Origin: Hymenoscyphus infarciens
Lineage: Eukaryota > Ascomycota > Leotiomycetes > Helotiales > Helotiaceae
Reading direction: 5' to 3'
Length of the DNA stretch: 64,000 nucleotides
Assembly: GCA_001414345.1 (NCBI GenBank)
Contig: LLCB01000023.1
Coordinates: 280,943-344,942 of the forward strand
Positions within the stretch are counted from its first letter, which is position 1, and each line of letters starts with the position of its first letter. Below are positions 48,714 through 60,902 of the stretch, one piece after another. The translations under genes and the position numbers were made by a program. The notes below the pieces were generated by a model, which saw only the letters and a program-made list of their open reading frames with translations, ran no database searches and was not told the origin of the DNA.

Positions 48714-50455
48714 TTAGTTGCCAAGAGAATCTTCAAGATCAACCCAGAAAGCTGCCTCCGCAATTTTATATTCCTCCCTCAGTTCTCTTTGTGCCTTTTG
48801 TGCTGGTGTTTCCATCAGAGTTGCGACTTGGGAGGGAAATGGGTTCGCTTCGACTTGTGGGATGGGTGTTGTTTCTTCCGGTTTATCTGTATCCATCTCA
48901 ACATCTCCATCGTAATCAATCGTGGGGCTGTCGAGATCATGTACTGTAACCCAGTTGCGAGTTGAAAACTTGGTGCTTGTTTTTGTTGGGCTTGGGGTGG
49001 CTGTTGAAGGAGGGTTGTCGAATTTTCGTGCAGGATTGGACTCGCTGGCAGAAGACATTTCTGTTTGTGTTGGTTCAATTGAAGTAGCTGGGTTGAAAAC
49101 AACGGTGTTTTTGTAGATATGCGCAGTTCGGAAATCAGCCGGAGGTGGAGGTGGAGGCAGGGAAGGATGAATGGGGTATCGGTTCTCATCAGGTTGTGAA
49201 ATTCTTGTTCTTTGGCGTTTGGGTCCTTTGTGCAATGTGCGTGGACTTCTGGTTTGGGGAGGTAGGGTTTCGGTTTCGTCGACAGGTCGTTTGGCAGTTT
49301 GTCTGGTCTGGAGGTGCTTGTCTTTGGCCATCGTCGGTGTGTGATTAAGTGCCCTAGCGTTCTCCGCTTCTTCTTCAGATGGTGGTTGAGATTTGTGTTG
49401 CGGTTGCGCCGTGCCCATGTCAGAGAACAAATGTTCTGTAATTTGTTTTGTGCTTTGGAGGTGTGCGTATTTCGCAACGTGTTGTGCAAGCTTCGAAGAT
49501 CCTGGATTCTGACTTGGGTCTGTTTTGCCCAAAGATTCACCCTTAGCCTGTGCAATCAATCGGACCAGACTTTTGACTATTCTAGGTGGAAGCTGATCAA
49601 GACAGGGGCTGCCCCAATCCGCCGTACCAAACATTTCCGTTGTTGTAAGGGTTGCTGTTTTTGTGTCTAGCTGTGAAGCTGTGGGATTTCGTGGTGGTTC
49701 TTGTTTGAAGAATGGCTTACCTTTCTCAACTAAACAAAGGTGTGAGCTGAAGTAGACCGGACATCGGCTAAATGATAGTTTAAATAATTAGAAAAGAGCA
49801 CTTACAACAGTTCTCCCATAAAGATTTACTGGAGAGCCAGACTTTCCACCCAACAGAGTATTGTGGACATTCTAGATGGACATGTTCAAAAGCGCATCTC
49901 CACAGAAAACGCATTTTGCGTAAAAGTCCTCGTTTTCGTGGGATCTCCATCTTTTCAAGGTTGTAGTGGGTGTGTACTGCCATCCAGATCTCTTCTATAA
50001 TGCTCGTTGCTTGAGAGTTAATGTCTTCCTCCACCATTGGAATCTCGTTCTTGCAGAAATTTGTAGGCGGAAGCTGCGAAAACTCGGGATCTTCCTGGAG
50101 AGAAGTATCGAAAACTTGAGTAGATTCAGGTGGCGGTAGTAGGACGAAGGGTTTCCCATATCCAACTAAGTTTCTGTTTTAGTGAAAAGGAAAATTGAGT
50201 TGACTTCCAGAGGGTCGAAGTTTGTGTTTACTTACAGTAGTAGAACCATATGGAATGCCATATTGTGTATATTTTCTGCTCGGGAGATAAATGTGGTCCC
50301 AAGATTTCAGTTTTTTCGGAAATTTGGTCCCAGAGGAAGCGTATGACTTTTTGGTTTCTTAGTAGTGGTTCCTGCTCGACCTCGTTAGGGTATTTTTGGA
50401 GTGAGTCGAGCAGATGGTTTGCAATCCTCTGGTAATCAGGATCGGTTTCCTCCAT
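48714..50455 (-). CDS. Uncharacterised fungal protein, ordered N-terminus and disordered tail
   Basis: Exons are complement(50236-50455), (49806-50165) and (48714-49729), 531 aa; introns are 70 and 76 nt, both splitting a Phe codon after its first base. Frame continuity across all three exons and a coherent composition support the model. Residues 1-195 are helical and aromatic-rich (IWHSIWFYY; FLWRCAFEHVHLECPQYSVGW). Each exon boundary is followed by a similar G-K-P-F block (FGYGKPF, FEKGKPF). The remainder is low-complexity with basic KRQRTR, a polyproline stretch and Thr/Ser-Pro sites, then an acidic IDYDGDVEMD segment and a C-terminal helix. No known domain. The basic cluster could be a nuclear signal. 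Confidence 0.78.
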
Positions 50456-52817
50456 CGAGGGTGTTGTTGACAGCAGAGAATATTCGCAGCGGGATAGGAA
50501 ATATCACCATATATCACGGCGCAAATTGGACCAATGTGATGGTGTTGTTGTTGGATTTTGATGATAAGTTTTGCGGAGGTGGAAGCTGCTCGCGGGCCGT
50601 GACGGGACAATAGCAATATTGACTTCCACCGCCATTTCACGTGAGCAACCTCAACCCAGCTTTGCAAGCTAAAGTGAGCCCAGAATTTGATAAAGCGAAT
50701 ATCTCTCTTAAGATACATTTCTTTCGAGCGTACCAATGACCTTTAACTCTTTTTTTGAACCTCGACAAGGGCAGTTCAAGAGAGTCACATGTTTGTCCTT
50801 ACGGATCGAACACGGACTCATTTTTGTTGCTTGAGCGAGGGAACGTTTCTTGACAAGCGGGAAGATGAGTTGATCAACTGCCTTGAATACTCAAGATATA
50901 AACAAGCGCCCCCTCCGAGTGATGAAGCAAGAGGCTTGAACTTTCGAGAGGCTCGATGACAGGAGTCTACGAGCACTCCAAGCTATCCCTCAACAATGGC
51001 TACTGGTCTAGAATATTTACAACGAGTAATGAGAGCTTAGGACAACCAAGAAGTCTATTCTTGATTCTTCTATTCCTCGCATACTAAAACGTTTCAAGTA
51101 TTCTACACCTTCCCAATGCCGTGTAGGGCCACTTCCTCTATGTCAGAGCTAGACTTTTCTTATCTTTCTAGCTATATGGGGTTAGGATTGCAAGGGAGTG
51201 GTATGAATTAAAAAAAAAACAGGAGTGAAAAGGGTTGGAGCCCTAAAGGAGTATTGTTGGAATTCTTTTGCTTGCACTCCAGCCTTGTCTCATCCCCCAC
51301 AAAAAATGATGGAGAGGCGAGGATGGATGTGATAGCTTCATCACTTCTGGCTTTGAACTGAGAGCCTGCTGGCTACCAAGATCTGAAATTCCACTTACTA
51401 TTATACGCATTCTCAGAATGTCTCCAAGTTCTACCGCGGCATTTTTCCTCTTCCATCTTTTCGGCGGACAACCTACCCTCCCAAGTTCACAAAAGCCTCG
51501 GTCTCCCCACTTGTTGGAGGAGGGGAGAGAAATATATACTACCAAATTTCCACGAAGGAACCACCACGTTCTACAAGATAGCTGTGCGACGCAACGATTT
51601 TGGGATCAGCTTACACGATCCCACGGAGCGCGATATAGAAGCAACGTATTCGTCATTCCCAACTCGGAGACTTGTTGATCCATTACATGTTTCCCAAATC
51701 TTCTCTCCGCTCGACCCTCTCTGCGGCCTTTCCATGTCTTGTTCATGTCTTTGCAAATGTTTATTGGTACGAGTGCCTTTGCTGCTGTCTAGGTCGCAGC
51801 TCGCAGCTCCCACTGTTTCGTTGATTTCGAGCTCGAAGTCGCAAGGGAAGTAGTCTTCGAGAAGACAGGTAGGTAGGTAGGAGCCCGACTAATGTGGCGG
51901 GAGAGGAAGTTTCCGACCGTCGGTTTGGATGAGATGGAGGCAATGAACGTTAGACAATTCAATCTCCAAAGTGAGCAGAGCCCAAAAGCTTATGACTCCC
52001 CACTGACGCCCGTTGTAACAGCTAGAGCAGGCTCGCGGACGGAAAGTGGCACCGTTACTTGTGACCCTACCAAAATCGCAACATAAAAGCCAAATAACAA
52101 CTGATTGGAAAAATACAACCAAAAATTGTCTAGAAGCGTAGGACTCTAATCAAATAGACTTTTTGATGTTGTTTGCGTCGAGTTATGTGCGTTGGTATCC
52201 CTTATAGCACAAAGTAATGGTGCCGCTTTCCGTGAGGCAGGTTAATGAAGCGGAAGCGGGGGCAGTGCGGTCGTCTACCGGTAGTCAAGTTTCAGGGGCT
52301 TCTGGGGAGATCTGCACCAACTCTAAGCCAACCACCAACTTCCCACCTGCCGTCACCAATCTTGCACCACAGGTATAGAGCTGCGATGCTGTCCAATTAA
52401 ATTCTGTATCAATTAAATCTCCCGCAACCTTGGTCCTTGGATCCCTCCCTTATCGGGTCGGGATTCTTCATTGGTGTTAACCGAATTCGAGCGCGTTTTG
52501 ATGTTGGCACCCCCTGAAAAGAGTCAGGCCTGCCAGCGCCTTTCCGATCACGAAGTTTCGCCTGATCTTCCCAAACTTTTGATAGATGCACTAGTGTTTC
52601 TCGCAAAGAACATAACGTTTCCCTTGTGTTTTGTTTTGCGACCCAAGGAAGATGGCACCGGGATTTGGTGAACCATGTTCATCCTTTCCCCTCATTACTT
52701 CTATGGCCTTGTTCCCCCTCCATTCCAATTTCTTCCCTGTTCTTTTGTCATACATATTGTTCTGTTTATTTTATTTTCCGCATCTCTGCTATAGCATCTC
52801 CTCACCTACCATTCAAA
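50456..52817. other. Divergent intergenic region, no gene seen
   Basis: These 2.4 kb lie between two divergent genes. The part next to 52818 is C/T-rich, as in many fungal 5' leaders. The short frames at 51.4-51.9 kb overlap on both strands and have no resemblance to known proteins. Confidence 0.5.
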
Positions 52818-53875
52818 ATGATTTCCGGCAATGGGCCCCTCCTGATTGGCATAGGAGCTATGTTCATGGTCCTAAACACAATCTTCATCGGTCTCAGAAT
52901 CTACACCAAAGCCACCATCTCCAAAAAGCTAGACGTCAACGATGGTCTCATAGTCGTCGCCCTCGTCGCATATGCCGCTCTCTTCGCCCTCGTAGTCCTC
53001 GGTGTTGAAGGAGGAATTGGAGGTCACACAGCACTAGCAGGTGCAACCGGAGTCCAAGACTCGCTCAAATATCTCTTTTTCCTGGAATTAATTTACGTCG
53101 TCCTGACTTCATCGATGAAAGTCAGTATTGCCCTGACATTCATGGAATGGACCAAGAACAAGGTCCTCACGACATTATTATGGATTTCGATATTCCTCGA
53201 TTTTGCAATCTCGTTTGCGTTCGTTCTTTACTTGCTCCTGCAATGTAAACCCATTTCCTACGCTTGGGAGCTCTCGAATCCATTGAAGAAGGGAACCTGT
53301 TGGCCACTTACTGGACAATTGTATATGGGATATGCCTTGTCTTTCGTTACCATCGGATTGGACATGCTCTTCCTCATCTCGCCGTTCTTCATGCTAAAGG
53401 GAAGTGCGTTGAACCAAAGACTCAAGGTCTATATTTATGGAGTCATCGGATTGGCAGTTTTGTAAGTTTCTCCTCAAGTCATGAACGAATGAAGGCTAAT
53501 AAATTGCAGGGCTTCGACAGCAAACTTCATCCGTCTAGCTGGTCTCTCAAAACTCAAGGATTCCCCGGATCCACTTTGTAAGTCCTCTCTCTTAAACAAA
53601 ATCCCCCCTTCCTTTCGAAATCAAACCGCTAACCAAAGACAGTCGAATCCGCCCCCGTCTTCTGGTGGTCCGCAGCCGAAGTCTCCATCGGTATAATAGT
53701 CGCCGGAATCCTCGAACTCGGACCCCTAATGCGAAAAATGAACGTCAAGGGATTCGAAGACTACTCGATCTTCGCCAATCTTGGTGATGATGATCTCGAA
53801 CCCATCAACCTCAAGAATATGGATAAGGGAGCTATAACCATCGTTCACCAGAATGGGCGAGGGAATTTCGTATAA
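52818..53875 (+). CDS. PTH11-like seven-helix membrane protein (fungal rhodopsin-type domain)
   Basis: Exons are 52818-53461, 53510-53577 and 53643-53875, 314 aa; introns are 48 and 65 nt. The start ATG follows a C/T-rich leader; longer frames begin upstream at non-ATG codons. Seven hydrophobic segments are evident, beginning with LLIGIGAMFMVLNTIFIGLRIYTK. The block R-I-Y-T-K after helix 1 and D-V-N-D-G before helix 2 match the fungal PTH11/SAT4-like family, as does the late WWSAAEVSIGII helix. It has no N-terminal CFEM domain. Members are G-protein-coupled-receptor-like proteins that in plant pathogens sense surface cues, but most are uncharacterised. The cytosolic tail (about 45 residues) is acidic. 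Confidence 0.85.
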
Positions 53876-54296
53876 AGTGCATATATGATGGGGGTGATAC
53901 GTAGAGGATGAAATGATGAAGAAATGATCGGGATTGGGATAAAGGAACCACGGATACAGCGGTGTTTTTGGTATGGGCCTCTTTGGCTTTCTTGTACATA
54001 TACCATTTTCTCTCTTTTTTCGTTCATATAGTAGACCGGACAGGAATCCGAGTACCGCTTTTTTTGATATGCACGGATTTTTGTGAACAGCTTCTGATTT
54101 GTTCGATTCTTTGAACTCTGCTCGCCACTCCCGTCAATGCACCAGAGCCTCTTTTGACCGCCAAGCAATTTTGCATTGAAACCTAGACGGTACTTGGAAT
54201 TAATCCAAACTCTAGTTTAACGAAAATGACTTCCCAAAGAAGCTGTTTGGTAAGTCAATCCTGATATCGTCATATCACAATCTAGATGATACTACT
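53876..54296. other. Short convergent intergenic region
   Basis: Overlapping 3' flanks of two convergent genes, 421 bp. No gene seen; T-rich stretches fit polyadenylation signals. Confidence 0.5.
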
Positions 54297-55719
54297 TTAC
54301 AATTTCGATACAACGCCTTCCTCCTCTGCCTTCACCTCAACCAACAATTTTCCTGACACAGTCAGTTCAAGCCTTATCACCAACCATCACGAAAGAAGAG
54401 AATAGAACATACCGGTATTAACACCATCGAAAAGTTCCTTCAACGCACGATCTGCAATCGCTAATCCACCCTTTATGATCGTCTCTTTTCTTTGGATCTT
54501 ACCCTCTGTTAACCATTGACTGAGCTCTTTTCTTGCGGCATCGTATTGATCAACGTAGTCAAATACAAGGAAACCTTGAACCCTAATGCATGTTAGTGAG
54601 ATGTTTTGTGAACTGAAAATAGGGGAGGTGTACTTGATACGCATAGCAATGACCATCGTGAAGTTCTTTACCAAATTAGCCTCCATCCCCCAAAAATCCC
54701 TACAAACCAAACCTCCATAGAACCAGACATTAAGAAAGGAAAACATACCTTAGGGCCAACAGGCTTAGCACTATTATACTGACTAATAGCCCCACACATA
54801 ACAAACCTCGAATGAGGTTTACTCCTACTCAAAGCCAACTCAAGCACCTCCCCGCCCACATTATCAAAGAAAACATCAATCAAATCCGGCGTCTTCGCTC
54901 TGAAATCCTTGGCAAAAGTCTCAGACTTGTAGTTAAGCGCATCGTCACATCCCAACTCCCTCAACCACTGCACTTTCTCCTCACTCCCCGCAATGCCTAA
55001 TACCTTCGCACCCTTAAGTTTAGCAATCTGACACGCCACACTGCCCGTGGCTCCAGCAGCACCAGATACCACTACGAAATCTCCAGGTTTAACTTTCCCG
55101 ATATCGAGGATGCCGAAGTAGGCTGTTAGACCGGTCATTCCTAGGACGCCTAGGGCGTCTGTTACGCGGCCGCCTGAGGCAATTTCTAGGAGTTGAAGGG
55201 TTGGCTCTGTGTCCTTTACAATGGAGAGTTCGGTCCAGCCGTATTGACATGTTACATGGTTTCCGACTTGGTACTTTGGGGATTTGGAGGCGAGCACCTT
55301 TCCGATTGTTGCGCCGCGCATTTTTTCGCCGATTTGCACGGGGGGCATGTAGGAGCGGACATCTGGGTTGTGAGTTAGTCTCGTGACTTAATTATATCTA
55401 CTTCGAGCTTGAGGTATGTGGTAGAGATTTAAGAGTTGAAAGTTGGGAATTGAGATAAAGGAGTTAGGAAAGAGATAGGGAGGCGAAGAAATAAAAACAT
55501 ACCATTCAACCACCCCCTCATAGCAGGATCCAAACTCAAATACAGCGTCTCAACAAGAATCTGTCCCTCCCTCAAATCTCCCTCCCCTAAAATAGGTTTC
55601 TCCTTAATCTCAAAAGTTTCCCCCGGTACGATCGTGGCTTTAGGTCGCTTCGCCAGAACGACGGTTTGATAGGTGGATTGGGACATGATGTTCGTGGGGC
55701 GGGGGGTTGGGTTGCCCAT
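54297..55719 (-). CDS. Zinc-independent MDR reductase (alkenal/prostaglandin reductase-like)
   Basis: Exons are complement(55503-55719), (54749-55362), (54634-54665), (54413-54582) and (54297-54352), 362 aa. Introns are 140, 83, 51 and 60 nt. The third exon is only 32 nt and encodes NFTMVIAMRIK, a segment conserved in this family before V-Q-G-F-L-V-F-D-Y. An in-frame ATG at 55686 (MSQSTYQ) is an alternative start. The N-terminal GroES-like half has LSLDPAMRGW, typical of leukotriene B4 12-hydroxydehydrogenase / CurA-type enzymes. The NADPH site is SGAAGATGS (172-180). Zinc ligands of alcohol dehydrogenases are absent. These cytosolic enzymes reduce the C=C bond of alpha,beta-unsaturated carbonyls with NADPH. 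The gene is in tandem with the MFS transporter gene upstream. Confidence 0.9.
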
Positions 55720-56409
55720 CTTCGGGAAAGGGTGATGTTTTATGGTTGTGAGAGGTGAGGGATTAAAAAAGAGATTACAAATGGGAGAAGGGTTTTGTAA
55801 GCAAGTTCTTTGTACGACGAATAGGGGAATGGGTTTGTTGCGAGAAAGATGTAGAAAGATGCTGTCCCGATTCCCGTTTGAGGGTTGACTTTGAAGGATG
55901 CCTCGGTGCACCGAGGGTCGGGGATTGTTCTGTAAGGGGAATGAATGCCGAAGCCTAGAACTGCCCCGCCATTTAGGAGGTGGTCTATACGTTTTTATAT
56001 AAATTCTCTCCCAGTTATCTTTGCAGATTGTTGAAGATTATTGCTTGTTGCAGAGATAAAGAGGTTGTGATAGCTGGGAGTTGATTATTTGAGGGGTTTA
56101 CCGGGGGGGTTTCAGTTGGTTCTGCACCGGACTTTCGTCACTGAAACACTACCTAGGTAAGCCATGCCATGTCAGAATAAGTAAGAGAACTTAGTTCTGA
56201 CAACTCCATTCTGATATTGATTTTCACACTTCCTATATCTTGTGCCACAAGTTCGCATCCTCGTTGAGTTATGGGGTATTCAAGGAGCTGGTGGCATGGT
56301 GCACTTGCGTTGTCTTGGAGGTGTTAGCTACCCCGCGGATCGTAAATCAGACCTCCGAAATAAACATCTGCCAAAAAAAGGTTGTATTAACTTATTCGTA
56401 AAGAAAAAA
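55720..56409. other. Intergenic region between reductase promoter and MFS 3' end
   Basis: These 690 bp are the 5' side of the reductase and the 3' flank of the MFS gene. They carry the CGG-N4-CCG palindrome listed separately. No gene seen. Confidence 0.5.
55901..55916. promoter_or_regulatory. Perfect 16 bp palindrome with CGG-N4-CCG core
   Basis: CCTCGGTGCACCGAGG is its own reverse complement. It sits 182 bp upstream of the reductase ATG. Inverted CGG half-sites with fixed spacing are the usual targets of Zn2Cys6 dimers, so this is a candidate operator. Which factor binds is unknown. Confidence 0.45.
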
Positions 56410-58074
56410 CTATACCATGTACTGAAAGTACGGGTTCTCCTTGTCCGTCAAATCATGAAAAGCCATCTTATCCCTCTCAGTATCATTCAGATCCAACTTC
56501 GCCCTCTGTTTATTCTCCCCCAAAAGAACAATATACAACGCAACAGCAGAAACAATCGTGATGCAATAGCTAAATCGAGTTAATTTGATTTAATCAGTAA
56601 CTATCCAACTCTGCAATCAGAAAGTAGAAAAGATGCTTACCAGATAATAAGACCAAGCCACAACTCAGGATAATGTCTAACCTTAGTCTGACTCTTAATC
56701 AACTGCGGCCCAACAATATTCCCTACACAGTAAGCAACAAAAATCGTCGCAGCCATAAAACACTTCTTCGTCTGTCCTGCCACATTCGCCATCCCCAACG
56801 TGATAATGAGCGAGACGACAGCGCCGAAGAAGCCAATAATCGAGTAGCCAACTACAGGAGCGGCGGCGCGACGATACCATGAGGCTTTCCAAATGATTGC
56901 ACAACCAGCAATGACAGGGAGACAGCAGATGATAAGTAATATGATCCGGATATTTGGTATACGAGAAGATAGATAGCCAGTGAGCAGAATACTGAGAAAG
57001 CAGATTCCTCCAAGGGGAAATTGAAAGAGAATAGAATCGAGGGTTGAATAGCCAAAGGTGGATACTATTAAAGGGCCAAACCCACTGACTGCTCCATTGA
57101 CTGTATAGGCTGAGGCCATCATGAGGGCTATGAGCCACACTTTGATGTCAAGGAATGATTCCCGGATTTGATACCATTTGAATTTCGTGCAGCGGACGCC
57201 GGTTTGACCTATTCGCAAACGTTCTGTGGCAATGAATCTCTCCTCTTTGGTGAGGAACCATGCAGCGGTGGGGGAGGAGGGGATGAAGAAGCAGCCTAAA
57301 CCTAGGAGAAAGGTTAAGGAACCGGCGAGGAGGTAGATGTATTGCCATCTTTTCAAGGCTCCTCCTTTTATTTGTCCGAAGCCGTAGTTTAGGGCTCCGC
57401 CGATGATTGTGAATATGCCCGTTGAAGAAAACCACCAGCTTTGCCGCAGAGATTGCTCTCTTTGGGTATAGAAGGAGCTTACGATGCACATGAGGCCTGT
57501 GGGTATGATACTTTCAACAAATCCCAAAAAGAATCGTTGAGCGTAGAGACCTTGCCAGCTTGTAACTGCAGCCGTTCCCAGACAAATCAATGCCCAAAAG
57601 CAAACCACCACACCCAGTATTCGGCCCATGTTGAATCTCTGCAAGGCAAAGGTCATGGGATATAAACCCGCCAACATGCCAAAGTAGAACATCGATGTAG
57701 CCCAGCTCAAGCGCGAGGTATCTGTCGTGGGAGGTTTGGTAGGAAGAGTTTGCGAGAGGTGGAGGTCGGTGGTCATTCCAAAAAGGACCGCAGATCCAAG
57801 AATTGCTTCTGCGAAATTGTTAGCAGCTGTGAATTGGAAAAAGGATTAATTACTTACTATCATAGTAAACAAATCCATACAGAATAATCATCGCGGGGAT
57901 CAAGAAAAGGTCGATTTTCCGCACCACTCGAGCTTCAGCCGCGGGGTCCAAGCTGATGGCGGTCTCCCCCACAATCGCAATCGCGACATCTTGATCCTCA
58001 ATCTTCGTACTCAGCGCATGCTCCCCTCCCCGACTCGTTGCTTCGGCGGGTAAAGTCGTCTTCTCGTCGGCCAT
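56410..58074 (-). CDS. MFS transporter, anion:cation symporter (Dal5/allantoate permease-like)
   Basis: Exons are complement(57858-58074), (56641-57808) and (56410-56569), 514 aa; introns are 49 and 71 nt. The start is the ATG at 58074; the longer frame begins with GTG. A soluble N-terminus of about 50 residues precedes RVVRKIDLFLIPAMIILYGF, the first helix of the ACS family. The second helix begins at SAVLFGMTTDLHLS, and signature blocks such as LRQSWWFSSTGIF follow. There are twelve predicted helices. The C-terminal LTDKENPYFQYMV is the conserved tail of fungal allantoate/nicotinate-type permeases. It is a plasma-membrane proton symporter for a small anionic or vitamin-like substrate. It shares an 855 bp divergent promoter with the chitinase gene. 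Confidence 0.9.
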
Positions 58075-58929
58075 TATCTCGAGATTGTTTGGTGTTGTTG
58101 AGGCTGCTCTCTCTCTGGAACGAACCGAGTCTCCAAGACATGGAGCAAAGCCCTGGAGCTTTTCAAAGCTACTCCAGGACACCCCACGTCCATTACCAAA
58201 TCGAGCGATATCGCAACATCTTCATTCGTCCGTTATTTCGAGAGAGCTTCCGGTTCAATCCCGCCGTGAGCACATTTACTCATTATTCTTGCCGCTGCTT
58301 GCCGTGGAGAAGGTATATTTGTGGCGCGTCTCGACTTATCGACTCCGATCGTTGCCGGAATCGTTTCGCATTGGGATGGGAGACGGAGAGCTCCATCGTG
58401 GCATCGTGGCATCGTGGTGGAGGGGATTGATAGCTGTGCGTGTATGAAGATCTATGTCATGGAGATGTCGTGAGCGTTGTTGGTAACGGAACCTTGGAAG
58501 GAGGAATTTTTTGCATTTCCGCTGGCTGTGTTTCATGCAAATACCCACGGCTCTATCGCGAAGTATCGCCTATGCTTGTCTATTTCATGGCCTTGGTTAT
58601 TTGTATCTCGTAAATCTCTTCCTTCCAAGCCTTTCCATCTAATGTGTCAAGTGTCACGTAGAAGCCAAATTGGCCTCCCAGCCTCCTGCATTGCAGGCTT
58701 GGACGAGAAGGAAGAATTGGGCCGCGTTATTGCTTTCTTTCCATCATACCACTTGTTTCTTGCGAGCGGGCAGACGAGCGTTGGTTCCGATAGGTATTTG
58801 CGGGCAATCAAAGTAGTACTTTGGATGTCGTGTTGTGAGACATATGGGCCCAGGACGCCACAACAAAAGGAATTTCAGCTGAGCTAGGTAACCTAACAAC
58901 TTCACGTCGAGTTACTTTTCTCTTCTTTT
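58075..58929. promoter_or_regulatory. Divergent promoter of MFS transporter and chitinase genes
   Basis: The start codons are 855 bp apart and point away from each other. Three perfect tandem copies of CATCGTGG lie at 58394-58417, roughly in the middle. No gene seen here; frames on both strands overlap each other. Confidence 0.5.
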
Positions 58930-60146
58930 ATGAATAACGCTCCTTTAACGCAAGCAATGTCTTATATTAACGCAGTTTACTACCCATCATGGAAGATTTA
59001 CAAAGGACGCTCTCCATCTACATTAGACGTTGGCTCAATTACGCATATCTTCTACGCCTTTGCTAGGTATTGGATTTCCTCCCATCCCTTCTCTATCATC
59101 TAACCCCTCGCAGGGCTAACGACGATGGCACTTTACGGGTGAGTTCTCATTGCCATTTCATTTGATCAAGGAGCTGACAAAACTTACCATTTGACAGCTT
59201 CTCGATCAACACGCCGATACCGAGCGAGCGGTAGATGGCGAGAAAGGAGGTCTTGCAGCACTCGCGAAATTGAAGCTCCAGAACCCTCACCTCAAAACAC
59301 TCTTGTCTATTGGAGGGGGGAGCGGAAGTGGAAATTTCCCTACATTTGCCGCAAGCCCAGTCGGCCGTGAGAATTTTGCAAAAAGTGCTCGGGAATTCGC
59401 CCAAAGGTTTTCGCTTGATGGTATTGATGGTAAGAAATCCGATATTGGCAAATTTTGCAAGGACTAATCTGGTGTTGATCAACACAGTTGATTGGGAACA
59501 CCCAAAGACACCTTCACAGGGTCAAGATTTCGTTCGATTATTACATTCGACGAGAATTGCTCTGCCCCAACCATATCTCCTCACCACCGCATTGCCAACT
59601 GGACAGTACTGTCTAAAAAACATCAACCTCCTCGATGCCTCTCGAGAACTTGATCTGCTAAATCTCATGGCCTATGACTTCACAGGAGCATGGACCGAAG
59701 CATCCGGGCACCAAGCGCAACTCTTCGAGCCACAAGGAGAAATATATCCCTGCCTCAAAAAGTCTTGTCATGGTGGTGTCGAATATGTCCTATCACAAGG
59801 TTTTCCGGCGGAAAAAATCCTTCTAGGAGTCCCTGCTTATGCTCGATACTTTCCTGGCGCAGCAGGTCCGGGACAAGCTTTCAATGGGGGTGGGGAGCTG
59901 GATTATGAAGCGATTCCGGCGGAATGGATCCAGAATGCGCAGGTTGATGAGAATTACGCGACGGCTTGTTATAACGACCGAGAGAAGGGATTTGTATCTT
60001 TCGACGTACCCGCGACTGTTGAGAGGAAAGCGCGATATGTGAAGGAAAGAAATCTGGCCGGCTTGTTTTACTGGACTGGAATTGGTGATATCAAGGGACC
60101 TGAAAGTTTGGTGTCTAGTGGATATCGGGAACTGAATAGAAAGTAA
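58930..60146 (+). CDS. GH18 chitinase without signal peptide
   Basis: Exons are 58930-59066, 59114-59138, 59198-59429 and 59488-60146, 350 aa; introns are 47, 59 and 58 nt, and exon 2 is only 25 nt. A second in-frame ATG at 58957 is an alternative start. The TIM-barrel is complete: substrate-binding SIGGGSGSGNF, then the catalytic DxxDxDxE as Asp128, Asp131, Asp133 and Glu135 (DGIDVDWEHP), then MAYDFTGAW and the C-terminal GLFYWTG strand. All catalytic acids are present, so it should hydrolyse chitin by substrate assistance. The absence of a signal peptide and of binding modules matches the fungal class V subgroup A chitinases active in autolysis or released by lysis. Confidence 0.93.
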
Positions 60147-60902
60147 TTTTCTGTTCCGTTCGTCGAAGATAATTACACGTCATACGAACGAGACGTTGTT
60201 CGAGCAGTTTTTGAAGGTTGTGTAGGCAGTTTTCGTGAGGGCAGGGCGTGCAGGGATTCTTAACTGGGCAAGAGAACGCGGGAGTACCTCCACTCTGCTC
60301 CCTCACGGTCAACTGTTTAACCAAGACGCGGACAATCAATTCGATTATCCTAAAAGGTTCAGATAGTTAGATTCATGTTGCATTTTTTGTTCCAGAATAG
60401 TTGGGACAATTGTTGAAGGGCAAGTGCCTCGGACTACAGTCACGAATTCCTGCAACCCCAGCTGGAGGGTCTTTTTCTGGTTCGGTTTGTCCTCATCGCT
60501 CCTTCCCAACCCAAGAACTCATTGAGCCTCACGGTGGACTTTGGAAGTGGCAATACATACCTGCGGGTTTTTTCTTTCAAGTGCAATTACGAAATGTGAT
60601 TGTCCTAAAACATCTAGGTTAATAGTCGAAATTGTTCCAACTCGTTAGGATAATTGCCCCCGAAAAAGTTGGGACAACGAGAGCCATGGCAGGCACGAAC
60701 ATGAGATATTTACTGGCGATTTCATGTCCATGGTGAGCCAGGGTGTTACGAAAACCTTGTCGGTACAAGATGCCTTGTTGGTAGCCATCGTGACTTCCTA
60801 GCTAAGAATTATGTCGGTGAGTCCTCAATTTCTCTGGATCTTGGATCTTCATCATCACAACAACCAGCAATAACCACAACAGGGTCCTAATATCATTTGA
60901 AA
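60147..60902. other. Intergenic region holding a small inverted-repeat element
   Basis: These 756 bp carry the 3' flank of the chitinase, the repeat element at 60399-60740 and the promoter of the next gene. No coding frame of note. Confidence 0.5.
60399..60740. repeat. Candidate small non-autonomous element (MITE-like) related to 19.3-19.6 kb
   Basis: AGTTGGGACAATT at 60399 and AATTGTTCCAACT ending at 60642 form an imperfect inverted repeat (12 of 13 bases) around 218 bp. A third AGTTGGGACAA lies at 60667. The following 60689-60740 resembles 19531-19582. No clear target-site duplication is visible, and the element has no coding capacity. Confidence 0.45.

Noticed and set aside
48815..49555. 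246-codon minus-strand frame
   Set aside because: It is a shadow of the third exon of the gene at 48714-50455 in another frame; its composition is dominated by His/Leu/Arg typical of shifted coding sequence.
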